Below, in pieces: positions 16,831 through 24,016 of a stretch of DNA of 64,000 bases (its first letter is position 1; the number at the start of each line of letters is the position of its first letter). Origin of the DNA: Planktophila grossartii. Lineage in GTDB: Bacteria > Actinomycetota > Actinomycetes > Nanopelagicales > Nanopelagicaceae. A program made the translations under genes and the position numbers. The stretch is taken from the NCBI GenBank assembly GCA_965234365.1, contig OZ248345.1, positions 1,116,001 to 1,180,000 on the forward strand. The letters run 5' to 3'. Below the pieces are notes generated by a model that searched no databases, had not been told where the DNA came from, and saw nothing but the letters and a program-made list of their open reading frames with translations.

Positions 16831-17943
16831 TTATTTCTTCTTGCTGTAGTTAGGGGCATCGGCCACATGCATAACGTCATGTGGGTGGCTCTCCTGTAAG
16901 CCAGCTGCAGTAATTTGAATCAAGCGACCTTCGTGGCGCAGAGTTTCGATATCAGGGGCTCCTGCATATCCCATTCCGCTACGAAGTCCTCCAACAAGTT
17001 GGTGAATAACATCTGCGACAGGTCCGCGATAAGCAACCTTGCCTTCGATTCCTTCGGGAACAAGTTTGTCTTCGGATAAAACATCGTCTTGCATGTAGCG
17101 ATCCTTGGAGTATGACTTCTTTTCTCCGCGAGATTGCATCGCACCGAGTGAACCCATTCCGCGATATGCCTTGTACTTACGTCCATCAATTTCAACGAGT
17201 TCGCCAGGTGATTCTTCGCAACCAGCAAGAAGAGATCCGAGCATTACTGAATGTGCGCCGGCAACAATTGCTTTAACGATGTCACCTGAATATTGAAGTC
17301 CGCCATCAGCGATAAGTGGAATGCCAGCTTTGTTACACGCCTTAGCTGCTTCCATGATTGCTGTTACTTGAGGAACGCCCACACCTGCAACAACGCGAGT
17401 GGTGCAGATAGATCCGGGACCAACTCCGACCTTTACAGCATCTGCACCGGCATTGATGAGTGCTTGTGCTCCTGCACGTGTTGCAACATTTCCGCCGATG
17501 ATTTCGATGGTGGAAGAAAACTTTTTAATGCGTTCGATTGCTTCGAGAACTGCGCGGTGATGCCCGTGCGCTGTATCTACGACAACGACGTCGACGCCAG
17601 CTTCGATGAGTTTCTGTGCGCGAGCAAAACCATCGTCGCCCACACCGACTGCTGCTCCGGCGAGGCCAACGTTTTTAACCAACTTCACGTGGGTTACTTG
17701 TTCATCGACAGGAAGGTTGCGGTGGATGATGCCGATTCCGCCAGCTTTTGCCATTGCGATTGCCATAGTGGATTCGGTGACGGTATCCATTGCAGAGGAA
17801 ACGACCGGAACGGCCAAAGTGATATTGCGAGTGAGGCGAGTTGATGTGTCGACCTCAGAAGGGACTACATCGGATGCATCGGGGAGAAGAAGGACATCGT
17901 CATATGTCAGGCCAAGGAGCGCGACCTTTTCAGAATCGATCAT
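16831..17943 (-). CDS. guaB: IMP dehydrogenase lacking the CBS (Bateman) module
   Basis: It oxidises IMP to XMP with NAD, the committed step to GMP. The catalytic barrel is complete: SSAMDTVTES, the loop GPGSICTTR with catalytic Cys180, ADGGLQYSGD, the flap YRGMGSLGAM, and the Arg282-Tyr283 dyad (KDRYMQ). At residues 84-100 the chain goes directly from THVKLV to GLAGAAVGVG, exactly where ordinary IMPDHs insert about 120 residues of paired CBS domains; the protein is 370 aa instead of about 490-500. The ATG at 17941-17943 with AAGGGGG upstream is preferred to a TTG seven codons earlier. Loss of the module implies loss of purine-nucleotide allosteric control of octamers. Confidence 0.95.
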   Translation of the reverse strand: MIDSEKVALLGLTYDDVLLLPDASDVVPSEVDTSTRLTRNITLAVPVVSSAMDTVTESTMAIAMAKAGGIGIIHRNLPVDEQVTHVKLVKNVGLAGAAVGVGDDGFARAQKLIEAGVDVVVVDTAHGHHRAVLEAIERIKKFSSTIEIIGGNVATRAGAQALINAGADAVKVGVGPGSICTTRVVAGVGVPQVTAIMEAAKACNKAGIPLIADGGLQYSGDIVKAIVAGAHSVMLGSLLAGCEESPGELVEIDGRKYKAYRGMGSLGAMQSRGEKKSYSKDRYMQDDVLSEDKLVPEGIEGKVAYRGPVADVIHQLVGGLRSGMGYAGAPDIETLRHEGRLIQITAAGLQESHPHDVMHVADAPNYSKKK

Positions 17944-17988
17944 GGCGGCCCCCTTGAATAGCAACGAGAGCGCAGTCTACCTGCTCAA

Positions 17989-18888
17989 TTACGCACCTAG
18001 TGCCTGCGTAATTTCCTCACATGCCTGCTCAAGTCCCTCGGCCCTGATGACATCATCACATTGGATGGAATCCCATCCGGGTCCCCCAATGACTACACGT
18101 GGGGCTGGGCGGATTGCCGGCAATTGATTCCAATACTTCTGCTCTGCATTCTTTGGAAGCTGTGCCCATAAGAAGATTGCAGGTGGGGCACATCGAGTCA
18201 CCATCGCAGAGAGAGCTTCAAGTGGAGTGCGAGCGCCCAGAACATAGGTCTGAATATTTCGTTCGCAGAGGGCTGCTGCAAGGGCATAGACGGGAAGTGA
18301 GTGAAGTTCTTCGCCCACAGCCGCTAGCAAGACGGGGCGAGGATTAATTGGCTTCTTTAACTCAACGACTCGATTATGCATTGTGCGTTTGAGAATTTCC
18401 GAGAAGAGGTGTTCGACCTCAATGCCCTTCTGATTGTTCTCCCACTCTTCACCAATCAAAAAGAGGGTTGGAACAATGACATCAGACCATGCACCTTCTA
18501 CACCGTATGTATCAATTTCATGCGCCAGAGTTGTCTCAACAAATGCGCGATCAAATCCTTGTAGCGCTTTATAGAGCGCATCGACTACTTCTTCACGAAC
18601 TTCAAATTCCTTAACAATCTTCTTGAGTGGAACTGCTGTCTTGCACGCCTTTGCCTGTTCAGCTGCATCGGCGGGAGTCACTCCGGCAACGATGAGTCGG
18701 CGCATCATGGTGAGCTTTGCTAAATCATTAGGGCAGTAACGGCGGTGTTCGCCTTCTTCATGTTCTGATGGTCCAAGGCCGTAGCGGCGATCCCAGGTGC
18801 GCAAAGTGGCAGGGGCTACGCCAATGCGGCGGGCAACTGCTGCCACCGTCAGTTTCTCTTCGTTCACTCCTGAAGCGCTCTTTGCCAT
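17989..18888 (-). CDS. MerR-family regulator with C-terminal B12-binding domain (CarH/LitR-like)
   Basis: A 299-aa transcription factor. N-terminal winged helix-turn-helix of the MerR type: TVAAVARRIGVAPATLRTWDRRYGLGP (about 14-40) and HRRYCPNDLAKL. The C-terminal half resembles the cobalamin domain of CarH/LitR photoreceptors: W149, nine residues, then E159-H160 is the W-x9-EH signature for the adenosyl-B12 cap, and ELHSLP (194-199) keeps the axial-ligand His196, although the usual Gly is Pro. Such proteins repress in the dark with AdoB12 and release DNA in light. The start is MAKSASGVNEE at 18886-18888. It is divergent from whiB and 45 bp upstream of guaB on the same strand. Confidence 0.85.
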   Translation of the reverse strand: MAKSASGVNEEKLTVAAVARRIGVAPATLRTWDRRYGLGPSEHEEGEHRRYCPNDLAKLTMMRRLIVAGVTPADAAEQAKACKTAVPLKKIVKEFEVREEVVDALYKALQGFDRAFVETTLAHEIDTYGVEGAWSDVIVPTLFLIGEEWENNQKGIEVEHLFSEILKRTMHNRVVELKKPINPRPVLLAAVGEELHSLPVYALAAALCERNIQTYVLGARTPLEALSAMVTRCAPPAIFLWAQLPKNAEQKYWNQLPAIRPAPRVVIGGPGWDSIQCDDVIRAEGLEQACEEITQALGA

Positions 18889-18947
18889 GTCCCTATCGTG
18901 GCGTGAAGTGGGGTAACTCACCACTCCAAAATCGGACATTTCGCACA

Positions 18948-19003
18948 TTGAACAACACGTGGCGCGATAGGTACTTGAACAACCTATGAAACGATTGTAT
19001 TGT
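18948..19003 (+). promoter_or_regulatory. whiB promoter with repeated TTGAACAAC operator candidates
   Basis: In the 143-bp space between the MerR gene and whiB, TTGAACAAC occurs at 18948-18956 and again at 18975-18983, 27 bp start to start. The second copy supplies a -35 (TTGAAC, 18975-18980) followed after 17 bp by TATTGT (18998-19003), a plausible -10. An inverted repeat ATAGGT-N9-ACCTAT (18967-18987) overlaps the same -35. These are good candidate binding sites for the adjacent regulator; assignment is inference. Confidence 0.5.
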
Positions 19004-19031
19004 GCGGTTATCTAGAACAAAGGAGAACCAC

Positions 19032-19334
19032 ATGGCTGAACTATCACGTCTACCGCAACCTATTGCAGAGCTTTGGGAGTGGCAGTACGAAGGATCATGC
19101 CGCACGATGGATTCAGAGATGTTCTTCCATCCAGACGGAGAACGTGGTCCCCGTCGCCGCAATCGCGAGAACGCTGCAAAGGCTGTCTGCGCTTCATGCC
19201 CAGTCATTCAAGCCTGCCGCGCACATGCACTTGCCGTCCAGGAGCCATACGGCATCTGGGGAGGTCTCTCAGAAGATGACCGCGCAGTTATCTTGGAGCG
19301 TCGCGGAATTCCACTGATTTCACATGCATCATAA
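19032..19334 (+). CDS. WhiB-family [4Fe-4S] transcriptional regulator
   Basis: A 100-aa redox-sensing regulator that works with the sigma-factor/RNA polymerase. Four conserved cysteines (Cys23, Cys53, Cys56, Cys62) in the pattern C-x29-CxxC-x5-C bind the iron-sulfur cluster; GIWGG (74-78) and a basic end ILERR follow. FFHPDGERG and EPYGIWGGLS resemble the WhiB2/WhiB3 branch more than WhiB1, but I do not assign an orthologue. The ATG at 19032 follows AAAGGAG with 7-nt spacing; an earlier in-frame start lacks this. It is the only plus-strand gene of this area and converges on groEL. Confidence 0.95.
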   Translation: MAELSRLPQPIAELWEWQYEGSCRTMDSEMFFHPDGERGPRRRNRENAAKAVCASCPVIQACRAHALAVQEPYGIWGGLSEDDRAVILERRGIPLISHAS

Positions 19335-19356
19335 TTTTTCCTCCTAAGGGAAATAG

Positions 19357-19394
19357 AAAATCCCCCGCACTCAGATGAGTACGGGGGATTTTTC
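19357..19394. terminator. Bidirectional terminator between whiB and groEL
   Basis: AAAATCCCCCG and CGGGGGATTTTT form a long stem flanked by A and T runs, able to end both whiB (plus) and groES-groEL (minus). Confidence 0.93.
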
Positions 19395-19433
19395 TTTACT
19401 AATTAGTGGCTGTATTTATGAGCCACGCGCAAG

Positions 19434-21068
19434 CTAGTGGCTGTGCCCACCAGGACCATGTGAGTGGCCGTGGCCGCTTGATGCTGGCTCTTCATTTGCT
19501 GGACGCTCGAAAACAACAGCTTCTGTTGTAATGAACATTGCAGCAATTGATGCAGCGTTAGCAAGAGCTGAACGAGTCACCTTTACTGGGTCGATGACGC
19601 CATCTTTTGCAAGATCGCCATAAACATCAGTTGCAGCGTTGAAGCCTTCGTTGTGCTTCATTGCGCGGACCTTTGCAACTACTACGTAGCCTTCAAGTCC
19701 AGCGTTCTCTGCAATCCAGCGAAGTGGTTCGTCACATGCCTTGCGGACAAGTGCGACACCGACAGCCTTATCGCCTGTGAAGCCGAGGTTGTCGTTAAGT
19801 GCATCTGCAGCATGCACGAGTGCAGCGCCTCCGCCGATAACGATTCCTTCTTCAACAGCTGCGCGAGTTGCAGAGATCGCATCTTCAAGACGGTGCTTCT
19901 TCTCCTTCAACTCAACTTCAGTGTGTGCGCCGACCTTGATTACGCAAACTCCACCAGAGAGCTTTGCAACTCGCTCCTGAAGCTTTTCGCGATCCCAGTC
20001 AGAATCAGATTGTGAAATCTCTGCACGAAGTTCGCCAATGCGACCTGATACTGCTGACTTGTCGCCAGCGCCATCAACGATTGTGGTTGTCTCTTTTGTG
20101 ACCACGATGCGACGAGCGCGACCGAGATCTTCAAGAGTTGCAGCCTCGAGCTTCATACCAACTTCTTCAGAGATAACAGTTGCACCGGTAAGGATTGCAA
20201 TGTCCTGCAAGATTGACTTGCGACGATCTCCGAATGCAGGTGCCTTAACAGCTACTGATGTAAATACTCCGCGCATGCGGTTTACAACGAGAGTTGAAAG
20301 CGCTTCGCCTTCAACATCTTCAGCGATGATAAGAAGTGGCTTTCCTGCCTGAGAAACCTTCTCAAGAAGTGGAAGAAGCTCAGCAAGAGCTGAGACCTTG
20401 TTGCTGACGAGAAGGATGTAAGCATCTTCAAGGACTGATTCCATACGATCTTGATCAGTGACGAAGTATGGAGAGATGTAGCCCTTATCGAACTGCATAC
20501 CTTCTGTGAATTCGAGTTCAAGAGCTGTTGTTGATGCTTCTTCAACAGTGATGACGCCATCTTTGCCGACCTTATCCATCGCTTCTGCGATGAGGTCTCC
20601 GATTGCGCGATCCTGTGCTGAAATCGTTGCAACATCTGCGATCTGCGCCTTATCTTTTACGACAGTTGCGTTCTCGCGAAGACGAGCTGAGATTGCCTCA
20701 ACAGCTGCTTCGATTCCCTGCTTGAGATCCATTGGCTGTGCGCCGGCAGCAAGGTTACGAAGACCTTCCTTAACCATTGCCTGAGCAAGCACTGTTGCAG
20801 TTGTTGTTCCATCACCAGCGACATCGTTGGTCTTTGTAGCAACTTCCTTAACGAGCTGTGCGCCCATGTTTTCTACTGGATCTGAAAGTTCGATCTCCTT
20901 AGCAATTGTCACACCATCGTTTGTGATTGTTGGTGCGCCAAATGACTTAGCGATGACGACGTTACGACCCTTAGGTCCGAGTGTTACCTTGACGGTATCT
21001 GCGAGTTGGTTAACTCCGCGTTCCATTGCGCGACGAGCATGCTCGTCGAATTCCAACATTTTGCCCAT
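19434..21068 (-). CDS. groEL: Chaperonin GroEL with histidine-rich C-terminus
   Basis: The 60-kDa chaperonin that folds proteins inside an ATP-driven double ring with GroES. Seen: VTLGPKGRNVVI, ITNDGVTIAKEIEL, the ATPase motif GDGTTTATVLA, and VEEGIVIGGGAALVH. 544 aa. The C-terminus is GHGHSHGPGGHSH in place of the Gly-Gly-Met repeats. In actinobacteria with two GroELs, the His tail marks the GroEL1 type found beside groES. groES lies 3 bp upstream and a CIRCE operator precedes both. Whether a second groEL exists elsewhere cannot be seen here. Confidence 0.97.
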   Translation of the reverse strand: MGKMLEFDEHARRAMERGVNQLADTVKVTLGPKGRNVVIAKSFGAPTITNDGVTIAKEIELSDPVENMGAQLVKEVATKTNDVAGDGTTTATVLAQAMVKEGLRNLAAGAQPMDLKQGIEAAVEAISARLRENATVVKDKAQIADVATISAQDRAIGDLIAEAMDKVGKDGVITVEEASTTALELEFTEGMQFDKGYISPYFVTDQDRMESVLEDAYILLVSNKVSALAELLPLLEKVSQAGKPLLIIAEDVEGEALSTLVVNRMRGVFTSVAVKAPAFGDRRKSILQDIAILTGATVISEEVGMKLEAATLEDLGRARRIVVTKETTTIVDGAGDKSAVSGRIGELRAEISQSDSDWDREKLQERVAKLSGGVCVIKVGAHTEVELKEKKHRLEDAISATRAAVEEGIVIGGGAALVHAADALNDNLGFTGDKAVGVALVRKACDEPLRWIAENAGLEGYVVVAKVRAMKHNEGFNAATDVYGDLAKDGVIDPVKVTRSALANAASIAAMFITTEAVVFERPANEEPASSGHGHSHGPGGHSH

Positions 21069-21071
21069 GGA

Positions 21072-21365
21072 TTACTTCTCGATTACTGCGAGGATGTCGC
21101 GAGCAGAGAGAACGAGGTACTCCTCGTTGTTGTAGCGAACTTCAGTTCCGCCGTACTTGCTGTAGAGAACGACATCGCCGACCTTTACATCCATCGGTAC
21201 GCGAACTCCGTCATCGAAGCGGCCTGGGCCGACTGCAACAACTGTGCCTTCCTGTGGCTTCTCTTTCGCTGTATCTGGGATAACGAGACCTGATGCAGTT
21301 GTTGTCTCAGCTTCAGTTGCCTTAACAACGATGCGATCTTCGAGCGGCTTAATGGCTACTGCCAT
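21072..21365 (-). CDS. groES: Co-chaperonin GroES
   Basis: The 10-kDa lid of the GroEL chamber, 97 aa, cytoplasmic heptamer. Seen: IKPLEDRIVVKATEAET, the mobile loop TASGLVIPDTAKEKPQEGTVVAVGPG, and VKVGDVVLYSKYGGTEV. A clear AAAAAGGAG ribosome site precedes the ATG at 21365. First gene of the heat-shock unit, about 65 bp downstream of the CIRCE element. Confidence 0.98.
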   Translation of the reverse strand: MAVAIKPLEDRIVVKATEAETTTASGLVIPDTAKEKPQEGTVVAVGPGRFDDGVRVPMDVKVGDVVLYSKYGGTEVRYNNEEYLVLSARDILAVIEK

Positions 21366-21429
21366 GGTTGTACTCCTTTTTATCGAGGTTTAACTTCGAG
21401 ATATTCACTATCTTCGGGGCTCACCTGCT

Positions 21430-21456
21430 TTAGCAGTGTCGACCCTAGAGTGCTAA
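21430..21456 (-). promoter_or_regulatory. CIRCE operator (HrcA binding site)
   Basis: TTAGCAGTG at 21430-21438, nine bases, then GAGTGCTAA at 21448-21456. The consensus is TTAGCACTC-N9-GAGTGCTAA: one arm is perfect and the other has two changes. It lies just downstream of the predicted groES promoter, the normal place for HrcA repression released by heat. hrcA is not in this window. Confidence 0.88.
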
Positions 21457-21461
21457 CGCCA

Positions 21462-21490
21462 AGCCTATGGGCGCTTATTCCCAGGGGCAA
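21462..21490 (-). promoter_or_regulatory. groES-groEL promoter
   Basis: On the minus strand TTGCCC (21485-21490), 17 bp, then TAGGCT (21462-21467). Initiation would occur at the edge of the CIRCE element. No SigH/SigB-type box was recognised. Confidence 0.5.
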
Positions 21491-21498
21491 ATTGAGAG

Positions 21499-22527
21499 TT
21501 AGAGGCTGACCTGCTCGACCTTGAGGCTGGAATCCGCGTCAAAGGCGCCCTGGGTGGCAGGTCTGCCGGCGCTGACCATAAGGCTGCCCAGTGAGGCGAC
21601 CATCGCCCCGTTATCGGTGCACAGCGCTGGACTTGGAATTCGAAGCTGAATGCCAGCCTTCTCACAGCGCTCGGTGGCCACGGCGCGAAGACGTGAGTTA
21701 GCAGCAACTCCCCCTGCAATCACAAGTGAATCGATTCCTGAAGATTTACAGGCAGCGAGTGCTTTGAGCAGAAGAACATCAACGACCGCTTCTTGGAAAG
21801 ATGCAGCAACATCTGCACGAACGAAGGATGGAGTGTTTTCAAGGTAACGGGCAACTGCTGTCTTAAGACCTGAGAACGAGAAATCGTACGGACGTGTGGC
21901 CCAATCATTTGATGTTGTGAGCCCACGTGGGAAATCGATGGCGCTCGCAGAACCGTTTATTGCTTCGCGATCGATTGCAGGTCCACCAGGAAAACCTAAT
22001 TCGAGAATTCGTGCAATCTTGTCGAAAGCCTCACCTGCTGCATCATCCATCGTTGCGCCAAGTTTTGTGATTGAGCCAGTGATGTCATCAACTTGAAGAA
22101 GTGATGAGTGGCCGCCGCTAACAAGGAGAGCAATGGTCGGATCCGTTGGTTGATCATGCGTTAAGTAATCAACAGATACGTGAGCGGCTAAGTGGTTCAC
22201 TCCGTAGAGCGGGCGGCCCAGACCTTGCGCTAATCCGCTTGCGGATGCAACACCGACAAGGAGTGCACCAACTAATCCGGGACCCGCAGTGACTGCGACT
22301 GCATCGATATCTGAAAGTGAAATCTGCGAATCTTTCAGTGCTCGTTCAATACTTGGCAGCATTGCCTCTAAATGTGCACGTGATGCAATTTCAGGTACAA
22401 CTCCCCCGAAGCGTGCATGTTCATCAACACTGGAAGCGATGACATTGGCAAGCAAGGTGCGCCCACGGACAATGCCAATCGCTGTCTCATCACATGAAGT
22501 TTCAATACCAAGGACTATGGGCTGCAT
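21499..22527 (-). CDS. tsaD: tRNA N6-threonylcarbamoyladenosine synthase subunit TsaD
   Basis: It transfers the threonylcarbamoyl group to A37 of ANN-decoding tRNAs, with TsaB and TsaE encoded just upstream. Seen: LGIETSCDETAIGIV, the metal-binding NHLAAHV (His-x3-His), LLVSGGHSSLLQV, LGATMDDAAGEAFDK and AGGVAANSRLR, and the late metal ligand segment ALCTDNGAM. 342 aa, full length, not fused to RimI. The start shares one base with the rimI stop (TGATG). Confidence 0.97.
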   Translation of the reverse strand: MQPIVLGIETSCDETAIGIVRGRTLLANVIASSVDEHARFGGVVPEIASRAHLEAMLPSIERALKDSQISLSDIDAVAVTAGPGLVGALLVGVASASGLAQGLGRPLYGVNHLAAHVSVDYLTHDQPTDPTIALLVSGGHSSLLQVDDITGSITKLGATMDDAAGEAFDKIARILELGFPGGPAIDREAINGSASAIDFPRGLTTSNDWATRPYDFSFSGLKTAVARYLENTPSFVRADVAASFQEAVVDVLLLKALAACKSSGIDSLVIAGGVAANSRLRAVATERCEKAGIQLRIPSPALCTDNGAMVASLGSLMVSAGRPATQGAFDADSSLKVEQVSL

Positions 22528-22982
22528 CAGGCAAAATCCTTTCGCATCACGAAGGCATCTTTACCTGGGCCGTAGTAATCCATACGCACCGAGATCTTCA
22601 TATATCCCAGCGATTTATAGAGCTCGATTGCAGATTCGTTGGTCTGCTCAACTTCAAGCATCATGGCGCTAGCTCCGCGCTCCTTCGACCACTCCTCAAT
22701 CTGGCGCATAAACTCTTTAGCGATGCCCTGCCTGCGATACTCGGGCAGAACGGCCACGGTGAGAATGTCTGCTTCAACACCAGGTGCCGGCAGAAAAACT
22801 CCGCAATAACCAATGATTTTATTGTCAGCTTCAGCAACAGACATGTAACGGGTTGTTGGAATGCCCGCAAACTCTTCTTTAAATTGCGCTGTATTCCATG
22901 GCGAATAAGGAAAGAGCTGCTTCTCATAAGAAGCAAGGAGTGGAATATCTAAAGCAATCGGTTGGCGATAAGTAATCATCAT
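22527..22982 (-). CDS. rimI: Ribosomal protein S18-alanine N-acetyltransferase
   Basis: A 151-aa GNAT enzyme that acetylates the N-terminal Ala of S18; its place between tsaB and tsaD is the usual bacterial order. The acetyl-CoA loop is YRRQGIAKEFMRQ and the last strand region ESAIELYKSLGYMKISVR is typical. The start ATG at 22982 overlaps the tsaB stop by 4 nt (ATGA); a second ATG directly follows. The exact substrate is inferred from context, as many GNATs share these motifs. Confidence 0.88.
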   Translation of the reverse strand: MMITYRQPIALDIPLLASYEKQLFPYSPWNTAQFKEEFAGIPTTRYMSVAEADNKIIGYCGVFLPAPGVEADILTVAVLPEYRRQGIAKEFMRQIEEWSKERGASAMMLEVEQTNESAIELYKSLGYMKISVRMDYYGPGKDAFVMRKDFA

Positions 22983-23509
22983 CGCTCCGCCGTTGGAACT
23001 GCATCGGGGCGACGTAAGTACATCGGCTCAGCCACATTCTGTGAAGTGCTTAAGGAAACCAACTTATTCATATCTGGAAATTGATCGATGATAAATCCAT
23101 CGACCTCTGCAGGTTTATTGACCGAAGGTCCTTCGATACGAACTCCATCTTTATAGCGCGCCCAGTAAATCTCTTTACGGCGAGCATCAATTGCAACGGT
23201 GTATTCATTCGCATCAATTGCAATCGCATCAAGTGAGCAGACGCCGATGACTGGAATATTGCGAGCCAGCCCGAAGGTGTGGGCAAATGAAATACCAACG
23301 CGAAGTCCAGTAAATGGACCTGGACCCATTCCCACAACTACCTGCTTGGGTGGGCGAGAAACTTTCAGCGCCTCTGCAACGAGTTGAGAGAGCGCACGAC
23401 CATGATCAGTTGCACCGTCATGGAACTTTTCAAAGATAACTTCATCTCCATCAATAATTCCAACGATGGTGCGTGAAGTAGATGTATCAATCGCAAGGGT
23501 AAGAGTCAT
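22979..23509 (-). CDS. tsaB: tRNA threonylcarbamoyladenosine complex subunit TsaB
   Basis: A non-catalytic partner that dimerises with TsaD. Seen: TLAIDTSTSRTIVGII, VVGMGPGPFTGLRVGISFAHTFGLA and PVIGVCSLDAIA. At 176 aa it is shorter than the usual 200-230 aa: the C-terminal lobe is reduced to a short stretch ending EPMYLRRPD. The key interface half is intact, so it is probably functional. Overlaps tsaE and rimI by 4 nt each. Confidence 0.92.
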   Translation of the reverse strand: MTLTLAIDTSTSRTIVGIIDGDEVIFEKFHDGATDHGRALSQLVAEALKVSRPPKQVVVGMGPGPFTGLRVGISFAHTFGLARNIPVIGVCSLDAIAIDANEYTVAIDARRKEIYWARYKDGVRIEGPSVNKPAEVDGFIIDQFPDMNKLVSLSTSQNVAEPMYLRRPDAVPTAER

Positions 23510-23943
23510 GCGTTAAACCCCTGCCAACGAGCACCCACCGGAGTCATCGTGACTTCACGGACTTCATCTGTGCGGTCAATAACTATCTCAAGGCGCTCTT
23601 CGCTCAGCCTGGCCGACTCTTGCCCACCCCACTCGATAACAGTGACAGCACCTTCTCGCGGGGAATCTAAATCGAGATCATCTAAGTACAGCGAAGCATT
23701 TCCGCTCTCGAGCAATCGGTAGGCATCGACGTGAATCAAAGGAAGCGGTGCTTTATGGATGCGAGAGATGACAAAGGTGGGAGATGTGACATCTGTAATT
23801 CCCAGCGCCTCACCAATTCCCTGAACTAGAACTGTTTTCCCTGCACCCAGTGGACCATTGAGGAGGATGAGATCACCAGCTTTGCATTGGGCGCCAATGC
23901 GCATACCGAGTGTGCGCATATCGGCTGCAGTAGCAATCTTCAC
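23506..23943 (-). CDS. tsaE: tRNA threonylcarbamoyladenosine complex ATPase TsaE
   Basis: A 145-aa P-loop ATPase that drives turnover of the TsaB-TsaD complex. Walker A GPLGAGKTVLVQGIG, switch region VTSPTFVISRIH, HVDAYRL and the late EWGG motif are all present. The start codon is GTG (23941-23943) with no Shine-Dalgarno; TATCCT lies 6 nt upstream, suggesting a leaderless transcript beginning at the GTG. Confidence 0.94.
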   Translation of the reverse strand: MKIATAADMRTLGMRIGAQCKAGDLILLNGPLGAGKTVLVQGIGEALGITDVTSPTFVISRIHKAPLPLIHVDAYRLLESGNASLYLDDLDLDSPREGAVTVIEWGGQESARLSEERLEIVIDRTDEVREVTMTPVGARWQGFNA

Positions 23944-23949
23944 TCGTGA

Positions 23950-23955
23950 AGGATA
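23950..23955 (-). promoter_or_regulatory. Putative leaderless -10 box for tsaE-tsaB-rimI-tsaD
   Basis: Minus-strand TATCCT ends 6 nt before the tsaE GTG, and a terminator for the upstream hydrolase gene ends only about 15 bp further up. A promoter is therefore needed here and this is the only fitting hexamer; no good -35 is seen in the pyrimidine-rich stretch before it. Confidence 0.45.
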
Positions 23956-23970
23956 GTTGAAGAAAAAGAA

Positions 23971-24000
23971 GAAGGGCCCCAGGAATACCTGAGGCCCTTC
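23971..24000 (-). terminator. Terminator after the liv/hydrolase cassette
   Basis: GAAGGGCC and GGCCCTTC form a stem with further CAGG/CCTG-type pairing, followed on the minus strand by a C/T-rich run with several T stretches. It separates the hydrolase gene from tsaE. Confidence 0.85.
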
Positions 24001-24016
24001 CTTACTTACTTATGTG

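Noticed and set aside
15716..17943. guaB and guaB3 as a recent tandem duplication
   Set aside because: They differ along their length, including active-site loops, and both families occur side by side across actinobacteria.
17293..18127. Plus-strand open frames of 173-183 codons over guaB
   Set aside because: Overlapping each other in different frames and antisense to guaB, which is fully conserved; composition is typical of reverse-frame shadows.
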